Shown here piece by piece: positions 4,650 through 9,285 of a stretch of 9,285 nucleotides of DNA (position 1 is its first letter; each line of letters begins with the position of its first letter). This stretch comes from Pseudomonadaceae bacterium (GTDB taxonomy: Bacteria > Pseudomonadota > Alphaproteobacteria > UBA2136 > UBA6156): positions 1 to 9,285 of the forward strand of contig CANHVX010000033.1 in assembly GCA_947464215.1 (NCBI GenBank). Reading direction: 5' to 3'. The notes beneath the pieces were generated by a model. The model was not told the DNA's origin and did no database searches. It saw only the letters and a program-made list of their open reading frames with translations. The position numbers and the translations under genes were made by a program.

Positions 4650-6080
4650 CTAGGCGTTCAGCGTGCGGCCTTCGGCGTTGAGGACGGCTTCGCCGATCAT
4701 TTCGGAGAGGGTGGGGTGCGGCAGGCAGGCGTGGAGGAAGTCTTCCTCGACGGCTTCCATGCTGCGGCCGAGCACGAAGGTGGTGATCATCTCCGTGGCT
4801 TCCGCGCCGATGATGTGCGCGCCGAGCAGGGCGCCGGTGGATTCATCAAACACCACCTTCACCATGCCGGTGGGTTCGCCCATGGCGAGCGCCTTGCCGT
4901 TGGCCTGATAGTTAAAGCGGCCGACCTTCACCTTGTGGCCTGCGGCAATGGCTGCGGCTTCGGTGAAGCCGGTGCTGGCAACTTGGGGGGTGCAATAGGT
5001 GCAGCCGGGGATGTTGGCATAGTCCATCGGGTGCGGTTTGGGGCCTTTGCCGGCGGTGTGCGCGATGTGTTCGGCCGCGATGACGCCTTCGTGGCTGGCG
5101 ACGTGGGCGAGCCATGGGGCGCCCGCGACATCGCCAATGGCGTAGATGTGCGGGGTGGCGGTTTGGTAGAATTCGTTGACATCGATCGCGCCCTTTTCCA
5201 CCACCACGCCGCCGGTGGCTTTGCCACTGTGGCCCATCTGGGGCGCGGGGAGATTGAGGCCTTCGGTGTTGCCAACCACGCCGATGGCCAAAATGGCGCG
5301 GCTGAAGGTTGCGGGTTGGCCGTTGATCTCGGCGCTCACGCCCGTTTTGGTGGCGGTGAGGTTGGCCACCTTGGCGTTGGTGAGCACCTGCATGCCCTCC
5401 TTTTCCAGCGCTTTGTGGAGCTGAGCGGAGATTTCTTCATCTTCGGCCGGGACGATGCGGGTTTGGGCTTCGGCGAGGGTGACTTTGCAGCCCAAGGCGG
5501 CGTAGAAGCTGGCGAACTCGACCCCGATGGCGCCGCCGCCGATGATGAGCAGGCTTGCGGGCAATTCGGCGGGCACCATGGCCTCGCGCGCTGTCCAGAT
5601 GTGCTTGCCGTCGGCTTCAAGCACGCCTTTGATTTGCTTGGCGCGGGCGCCGGTGGCGATGATGGCGTGGGCAAAGGCAACGGTTGTTGGTTGTTGGTTG
5701 TTGGTTGTTAGAATTTCGAGGGTGTTGGGGCCTTGGAAGCGGGCTTCGCCTTTGAGGACTTCGATTTTGTTTTTCTTCATCAGGAAGCCGATGCCTTTGG
5801 AGAGCTGGGCGGCGACATCGCGCGAGCGGCTGATGATTTTGGCGAAGTCGAGCCCCTCGTCTTTCACCTTCAGGCCGAAATCGGCCGCGTGGGCAATGGC
5901 GCGTTTGAGCTCGGCGGCTTTGAGGAGCGCCTTGGTGGGGATGCAGCCCCAGTTGAGGCAGACGCCGCCGAGTTCGGCGCGTTCGATGATGGCGACTTTC
6001 AGGCCGAGTTGGGAGGCGCGAATGGCGGCGATGTAGCCTCCCGGCCCTGAACCTATTACTACGAGGTCAAATGTTTGCAT
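4650..6080 (-). CDS. lpd: Dihydrolipoyl dehydrogenase (E3)
   Basis: E3 is the FAD flavoprotein that re-oxidises the dihydrolipoyl arm of E2, passing electrons to NAD+. The 476 residues are normal length. Visible are the FAD motif G10-x-G12-x-x-G15, the redox disulfide GGVC41LNWGC46IPTK, the NAD site GGGAIGVEFA (181-190), the second FAD motif AIGDVAG (314-320), and the catalytic C-terminal H455-P-T-x-S-E460 pair contributed to the partner subunit. Residues 125-133 (TTNNQQPTT) are an odd low-complexity stretch encoded by four tandem 7-bp repeats, in a loop that varies in the family. A good ribosome-binding site (AGGAG, 7 nt spacing) overlaps the pdhC stop, and the start lies 10 nt past pdhC, so the two genes are closely coupled. 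The pdhC-lpd-lipA order is typical of alphaproteobacteria. Confidence 0.97.
   Translation of the reverse strand: MQTFDLVVIGSGPGGYIAAIRASQLGLKVAIIERAELGGVCLNWGCIPTKALLKAAELKRAIAHAADFGLKVKDEGLDFAKIISRSRDVAAQLSKGIGFLMKKNKIEVLKGEARFQGPNTLEILTTNNQQPTTVAFAHAIIATGARAKQIKGVLEADGKHIWTAREAMVPAELPASLLIIGGGAIGVEFASFYAALGCKVTLAEAQTRIVPAEDEEISAQLHKALEKEGMQVLTNAKVANLTATKTGVSAEINGQPATFSRAILAIGVVGNTEGLNLPAPQMGHSGKATGGVVVEKGAIDVNEFYQTATPHIYAIGDVAGAPWLAHVASHEGVIAAEHIAHTAGKGPKPHPMDYANIPGCTYCTPQVASTGFTEAAAIAAGHKVKVGRFNYQANGKALAMGEPTGMVKVVFDESTGALLGAHIIGAEATEMITTFVLGRSMEAVEEDFLHACLPHPTLSEMIGEAVLNAEGRTLNA
5682..5709. repeat. Heptanucleotide tandem repeat inside lpd
   Basis: Four exact copies of GGTTGTT (AACAACC on the coding strand) lie in the lpd reading frame, encoding the TTNNQQPTT stretch. 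Seven is not a multiple of three, so gain or loss of one unit would shift the frame about a quarter of the way into E3. Confidence 0.9.
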
Positions 6081-6090
6081 GAGATGTCTC

Positions 6091-7308
6091 CTAAACGATC
6101 AGGGATACGGGGTTTTCGAGGTTGGTGCGGATGGCGGCGAGGAGTTCGGCCCCGAGGGCGCCGTCGATCACGCGGTGGTCTACGCTGAGGGTGAGCGTGA
6201 GGAGGTTTTGTTTATCGGCGGCGCCGACGGCCAGAATGGCGGCTTGGGGCGGGTTGATGATGGCGCTGAATTCGTCGATGCCATACATGCCAAGGTTGGA
6301 AATGCTGAAGCTGCCGCCGGTGTATTGCTCGGGCTTCAACTGGTTGGCGCGCGCGGCGGCGGCGAGTTGCTTCATCTCGGTGCTGAGAGTGGCGAGGGAT
6401 TTTTGGTCGGCGTTGGTGACGATGGGGGTGATGAGCCCGCCTTCGATGGCCACGGCCACGCTGATATCGACATTGCCAAAGCGCACGATGGTGTCGGCAT
6501 TCCACGCCGCGTTGGCGGCGGGATATTGCGCCAAGGCGAGGCCGCTGGCTTTGATGATGAGGTCGTTCACGCTCACTTTCACCTTTTGGCCTTGGGCTTC
6601 GTAGTGGGCGTTCAGCTGCTTGCGGAGTTCCAGCGCTTGGGACATATCGGCGCGCATTTTGAGGTAGAAATGCGGCACGGTTTGCTTACTTTGCGTAAGG
6701 CGCGCGGCGATGGCTTTGCGCATGGGCGTGAGCTTTTCGGCGGTATCGGGCAGGCGGCGCACGATGGTGGCCCCTCCTCCGCGCGGTGCGTTGGCCAGAT
6801 CGGCCGCCACGACGCGGCCGCGGGGGCCGCTGCCGGGGATGCGGGAGATATCGAGCCCTTGCTGGGCGGCGAGGCGTTTGGCCAGGGGAGATGCCATCTG
6901 GCGTGTTGATGGTTGTTGGTTGATGGTTGTTGGTATGACGGGCTGCGGTGCCATGATGACCGGAATTACTGGCGCCGATTGGGAGGCGGTTTCGAGGACA
7001 GGAGCGACTGGGGCGGCGGCGGCGGGGGCTTTTTTGCCTTCGGGGACGTAGCCGGCGGGGACCTCTTCGCCCTTCTTCTTCATCACCGCGATGGGGGCGC
7101 CCACGGGTAAATCTTCACCCGGTTGAGCGACAAAGCTATGGATAATGCCGTCTTCGGATGCCTCGACCTCCATGGTGGCCTTGTCGGTTTCCACCTCGGC
7201 GACCACATCGCCGGCGCGGAGGGTATCGCCGGGGCTTTTGAGCCATTTGGCGAGGCGGCCTTCTGTCATCGTGGGGGACAATTGGGGCATAAGGAGCGGG
7301 GTTGGCAT
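6091..7308 (-). CDS. pdhC: Pyruvate dehydrogenase E2, dihydrolipoamide acetyltransferase
   Basis: E2 forms the core of the PDH complex and transfers acetyl from its lipoyl arm to CoA. Domains in order: one N-terminal lipoyl domain (about 1-77) with the modified lysine in ETDK43A; an Ala/Pro/Val linker; a peripheral subunit-binding domain (about 137-172, SPLAKRLAAQQGLDISRIPG, then GPRGRV); and the catalytic acetyltransferase domain (about 185-405) with the active-site motif DH378RVIDGA and the conserved GGSFSISNLGMYG. The length, 405, is on the short side. One cause is visible: between AILAVG and TLSVDHR there are only 10 residues, where PDH E2 proteins I know have about 20. The linker holds a 7-bp tandem repeat. 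It follows the 141-residue membrane protein after 36 nt with no obvious ribosome-binding site, and runs into lpd. It should assemble with PdhB, the unseen PdhA, and E3. Confidence 0.97.
   Translation of the reverse strand: MPTPLLMPQLSPTMTEGRLAKWLKSPGDTLRAGDVVAEVETDKATMEVEASEDGIIHSFVAQPGEDLPVGAPIAVMKKKGEEVPAGYVPEGKKAPAAAAPVAPVLETASQSAPVIPVIMAPQPVIPTTINQQPSTRQMASPLAKRLAAQQGLDISRIPGSGPRGRVVAADLANAPRGGGATIVRRLPDTAEKLTPMRKAIAARLTQSKQTVPHFYLKMRADMSQALELRKQLNAHYEAQGQKVKVSVNDLIIKASGLALAQYPAANAAWNADTIVRFGNVDISVAVAIEGGLITPIVTNADQKSLATLSTEMKQLAAAARANQLKPEQYTGGSFSISNLGMYGIDEFSAIINPPQAAILAVGAADKQNLLTLTLSVDHRVIDGALGAELLAAIRTNLENPVSLIV
6904..6931. repeat. Heptanucleotide tandem repeat inside pdhC linker
   Basis: Four 7-bp units, GTTGATG, GTTGTTG, GTTGATG, GTTGTTG, encode the TTINQQPST stretch between the lipoyl and subunit-binding domains. 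The unit is the same family as the GGTTGTT array in lpd, shifted by one base. Frame would be lost if one unit were added or removed. Confidence 0.85.
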
Positions 7309-7344
7309 AGGACGGACTGCTTGTTGGTTAATACATTGTGAACG

Positions 7345-7770
7345 TTAAAAAAAGCGCACCCACATGGTGAGTGCATAGATGGGCCAATAGGTGAGCGCCA
7401 CGGCCACCACAAACACCCGCGCCGACCAGCAGGCCAGCGGTGAAGATTGCGCGGCGCAGCGCCAGACGCTCACCAGGTGCCAGGCATAAAACGTGAGCCA
7501 AAAGCCATACATCACAAGGACGGCGTAGCCGGAGACGAGGGTCATCAGCGGGTCTTGCTCGGTGAGGCGGAGCATGGCGTAGTTGCCGAGAACGGGCACG
7601 GAGATGAGCGTAAACACCAGCCCTACCAAGGTGCCCACGCCCATCCCCCACACCCAAAAGGCGCCCCAGAGTGGCATTTCGCCGCGCCAGTAGGCGTGCA
7701 GGTAGGTGCTGATGGGATCGGCCGCCAAGGGTTTTGTGGCGGGTTTGGGTGGTGTTTTTTTGGTGGGCAT
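7345..7770 (-). CDS. Three-helix membrane protein in the PDH operon
   Basis: I do not recognise a named family for this 141-residue protein. It has a Lys/Pro-rich N-terminus, then YLHAYWRGE (23-31), a first membrane helix (about 33-60), a second (about 74-100) that runs into VWRCAA (102-107), and a third (about 116-138). The reading frame stays open up to 7842, but that extension lies inside pdhB, so I chose the Met at 7770, 8 nt past the pdhB stop. It shares its layout with the membrane protein at 4122-4631 (W-R/Q-G-E/K before helix 1, WR-x-A after helix 2), so the two look like distant paralogues. Base composition is close to that of the operon (58% GC in 7501-7560). The tight spacing suggests co-expression with E1 and E2. 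A role in membrane association of the complex is only a guess. Confidence 0.82.
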   Translation of the reverse strand: MPTKKTPPKPATKPLAADPISTYLHAYWRGEMPLWGAFWVWGMGVGTLVGLVFTLISVPVLGNYAMLRLTEQDPLMTLVSGYAVLVMYGFWLTFYAWHLVSVWRCAAQSSPLACWSARVFVVAVALTYWPIYALTMWVRFF

Positions 7771-7778
7771 CGTGGATT

Positions 7779-8762
7779 CTAGCGCGCGTTTTTGACGAGG
7801 GCGGTGACTTCGGTCACGATATCTTCGACTTGAGGCACGCACTTGGTTTCAAGATTCTTGGCGTAGGGCAACGGCACGGGCAGTTGGCTTAAGCGCAGCA
7901 CGGGGGCGTCGAGTTCGTCCCACGCGTGGTCGCTAATTGTCGCGATGATTTCGGCGCCCACGCCCGCGGCGGCCCAGGTTTCTTCCAGCACCACGGCGCG
8001 GTGGGTTTTGCTGACGCTGGCCTTAATGGCCTCGACATCGAGCGGGCGGAGGGAGCGCAAGTCGACCACCTCGGCGTTGATGCCCTGTTTGGCCAGTTCT
8101 TCGGCGGCGGCGAGCGCTTTGACCGTCATCATCGAGTAGGCGAAAATGCTGACATCTTGCCCCGCGCGCGCCACGTGGGCCTTGCCGATGGGGGTGATGT
8201 AGTCGCCCTCGGGGACCTCGCCCATGTGGCCATACAGCACCTCGTGTTCCAGCACCACGACGGGGCTGTTATCGCGGATGGCGGCCTTGAGCAGGCCTTT
8301 GGCATCGGCCGCGTTTGACGGTGCCACCACCTTGAGGCCGGGGATGTTCATATACCAGCTGGCGAAATCTTGGCTGTGCTGGGCGGCGACGTGGGCCGCC
8401 ACGCCGTTGAGGCCGCGGAACACGATGGGGCACCCCACCTTGCCGCCCGACATATACAGCGTTTTGGCGGCGCTGTTCAGGATGTGGTCGGTCGCTAGCA
8501 GGGCGAAGTTCCAGGTCATATACTCGACAATCGGGCGTAAACCCGCCATCCCCGCGCCTACCGCAATGCCGGTGAAGCCGAGTTCGGCGATGGGCGTATC
8601 AATCACGCGTTTATCGCCAAACTCCTGCACCATGCCTTGGCTGCATTTGTAGGCGCCTTGGTAGTCGGCCACTTCTTCGCCGATGAGGAAGACGCGTTTG
8701 TCGGCGCGCATCTCTTCGGACATGGCATCGCGGATGGCTTCGCGGACGGTTTGTTGGGGCAT
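7779..8762 (-). CDS. pdhB: Pyruvate dehydrogenase E1 component, beta subunit
   Basis: PdhB pairs with PdhA to form the thiamine-diphosphate-dependent E1, which decarboxylates pyruvate and acetylates the E2 lipoyl group. The 327-residue length fits the classic form. Family marks include GEEVADYQGAYK (28-39), IDTPIAELGFTGIA with the cofactor-activating E60, AAQHSQDF with H129, LEHEVLYG (171-178), and EVVDLRSLRPLD in the C-terminal domain. It begins directly with the E1 beta fold (MPQQTVREAI) and lacks the N-terminal lipoyl domain that many Rhizobiales and other alphaproteobacterial PdhB proteins carry; E2 Lys43 is therefore the only lipoyl site visible here. The start lies 4 nt after the GIY-YIG stop, with only a weak AAAG ahead of it. 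The expected partner pdhA is not in the window and would normally sit immediately upstream. Confidence 0.97.
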   Translation of the reverse strand: MPQQTVREAIRDAMSEEMRADKRVFLIGEEVADYQGAYKCSQGMVQEFGDKRVIDTPIAELGFTGIAVGAGMAGLRPIVEYMTWNFALLATDHILNSAAKTLYMSGGKVGCPIVFRGLNGVAAHVAAQHSQDFASWYMNIPGLKVVAPSNAADAKGLLKAAIRDNSPVVVLEHEVLYGHMGEVPEGDYITPIGKAHVARAGQDVSIFAYSMMTVKALAAAEELAKQGINAEVVDLRSLRPLDVEAIKASVSKTHRAVVLEETWAAAGVGAEIIATISDHAWDELDAPVLRLSQLPVPLPYAKNLETKCVPQVEDIVTEVTALVKNAR

Positions 8763-8766
8763 GGGG

Positions 8767-9159
8767 TTACTTTCTTTTCACGGTAACGCTGATGGTGGCG
8801 GGTTTAGGCATGTGTGGTTCTCTCAAGATTGCCGGAACCGTGAGAGTTGTTTCTTTTGAGGGCGACATTTCATGCCAATGAGCCCCTAAATCTTCCCATG
8901 ATGCGTTAAGCGATTCAATAAGCTCAATTTTATTGGCACGAGACGCACCTTTTAGGCGTTTTTCTTCCTGAATCGCTAACGGCATGGTTTCGAAGTATTT
9001 ATACCAGACAAGCATTGTCATATTGTATCGCGTTGAAAAAACGCCGCCTTTTCCGTGACGGTGTTCCCAATCGCGCCGAAAAAGGTTGTTGGTTACGCCA
9101 AGATACAACGCATTGCGCTTACGGTTGGTGCGTAAATAAACGGCGGGTTGGCGTTCCAT
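8767..9159 (-). CDS. GIY-YIG domain nuclease (YhbQ/COG2827-like)
   Basis: The 130-residue protein is a stand-alone GIY-YIG domain of the short single-domain type. The domain spans about residues 5-92: AVYLR (6-10) and LYLGVTNNLFRR (18-29) replace the canonical YVYIL and LYIGVT-DL-R-R, followed by WEH (31-33), STRY, the catalytic-glutamate helix AIQEEKRLKG with E66, and KIELIESLNASWEDL with N85. All core catalytic positions look present, so a working endonuclease is plausible, though substrates of this subfamily are poorly known. Residues 99-130 are not domain-like: 109-116 (PAILREPH) are encoded by REP-type repeat sequence. The start codon lies inside another repeat. DNA is AT-richer than the flanking pdh genes (42% GC in 8881-8940). 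It ends 4 nt before pdhB, where the end of pdhA would be expected. An insertion origin is inference. Confidence 0.88.
   Translation of the reverse strand: MERQPAVYLRTNRKRNALYLGVTNNLFRRDWEHRHGKGGVFSTRYNMTMLVWYKYFETMPLAIQEEKRLKGASRANKIELIESLNASWEDLGAHWHEMSPSKETTLTVPAILREPHMPKPATISVTVKRK
8813..8834. repeat. Type A REP fragment inside the GIY-YIG 3' end
   Basis: Twenty of 22 positions match 2786-2807 (minus strand CGGCAATCTTGAG, then GAACCAC). It encodes residues 109-116 of the GIY-YIG protein, beyond the folded domain. A shared intergenic repeat inside a coding tail suggests the original stop was lost or the gene arrived with repeat ends. Confidence 0.65.
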
Positions 9160-9182
9160 GGTGGCTTCGCCTTACCCGATTG
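9153..9182. repeat. Direct repeat spanning the GIY-YIG start, copy 1
   Basis: GTTCCAT, then GGTGGCTTCGCCTTA, then CCCGATTG recurs at 9255-9285 with a single inserted base. The segment covers the start codon of the GIY-YIG gene (minus-strand ATGGAAC) and runs into the 66-bp element. Confidence 0.85.
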
Positions 9183-9240
9183 CTTCGTCGGTTTGATAGG
9201 TGTGGCTGGCTTGATGCATGGGCTCTCCTCGCAATGACGG
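9175..9240. repeat. 66-bp REP-like element (type B), copy 2
   Basis: Same length, same ends and same orientation as 2853-2918: minus-strand CCGTCATTGCGAGGAG at one end and CGAAGCAATCGGG at the other, with a diverged middle. It lies directly upstream of the GIY-YIG start codon. Confidence 0.7.
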
Positions 9241-9254
9241 TGATGGGGTGGGCT

Positions 9255-9285
9255 GTTCCATAGGTGGCTTCGCCTTACCCGATTG
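9255..9285. repeat. Direct repeat, copy 2, cut by the window edge
   Basis: Second copy of 9153-9182, about 102 bp away, ending in CCCGATTG, the first bases of another type B element. This suggests that a tandem array of the repeat continues to the right of the window. Confidence 0.75.

Noticed and set aside
4614..5711. Long plus-strand open frame of 365 codons, rich in Gly, Ala, His and Asp
   Set aside because: It lies opposite lpd, whose motifs and length are complete; GC-rich coding DNA often leaves long antisense frames. Similar shadows oppose lipA, pdhC, pdhB and the fibre gene.
7771..7842. Upstream start for the membrane protein, inside pdhB
   Set aside because: The extra 24 residues are Arg/Ser-rich out-of-frame translation of pdhB; the Met at 7770 gives a normal start after the pdhB stop.
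9172..9261. 29-codon minus-strand frame upstream of the GIY-YIG gene as a real gene
   Set aside because: It is made wholly of repeat sequence and has no clear ribosome-binding site; kept only as an observation about the duplication.

Overview
The window looks like a piece of an alphaproteobacterial chromosome, probably from the Rhodospirillales or Micavibrio side of the class. The main reason is the cluster order pdhB-pdhC-lpd-lipA, which is typical of alphaproteobacterial pyruvate dehydrogenase (PDH) operons. GC content is high (roughly 60-70%) in the metabolic genes and much lower in several inserted pieces. The taxon is an inference from gene order and protein style; no marker gene is present. 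Every convincing gene lies on the minus strand, so transcription runs from right to left.

Right to centre (9159 down to 2956) is one closely packed gene string: a GIY-YIG domain nuclease gene, pdhB (E1 beta), a three-helix membrane protein, pdhC (E2), lpd (E3), a second three-helix membrane protein and lipA (lipoyl synthase). E1, E2 and E3 form the complex that turns pyruvate into acetyl-CoA. LipA makes the lipoyl group carried by Lys43 of the E2 subunit, so lipA belongs functionally with the operon. pdhA is expected upstream (right) of the window but is not seen. Unusual additions to this familiar operon are two small membrane proteins of the same design, a GIY-YIG gene fused at both ends to interspersed-repeat sequence, tandem 7-bp repeats inside both pdhC and lpd, a shortened loop before the E2 active-site motif, and a roughly 90-residue N-terminal extension on LipA.

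The gap at 2596-2955 has no gene. It holds an 8-bp tandem repeat with G-quadruplex spacing, a 15-bp direct repeat and two REP-like interspersed elements. One of these is a 66-bp element that recurs, at the same length, at the right edge of the window beside the GIY-YIG gene.

Left part: a 636-residue secreted, repetitive, tail-fibre-like protein (685-2595) built from alternating GC-rich and AT-rich modules, then a complete BrnT/BrnA type II toxin-antitoxin pair (590 down to 20). The pair has a well-placed promoter, an inverted-repeat operator candidate, and short direct repeats on both sides. No rRNA, tRNA, CRISPR array or classical transposase was found.
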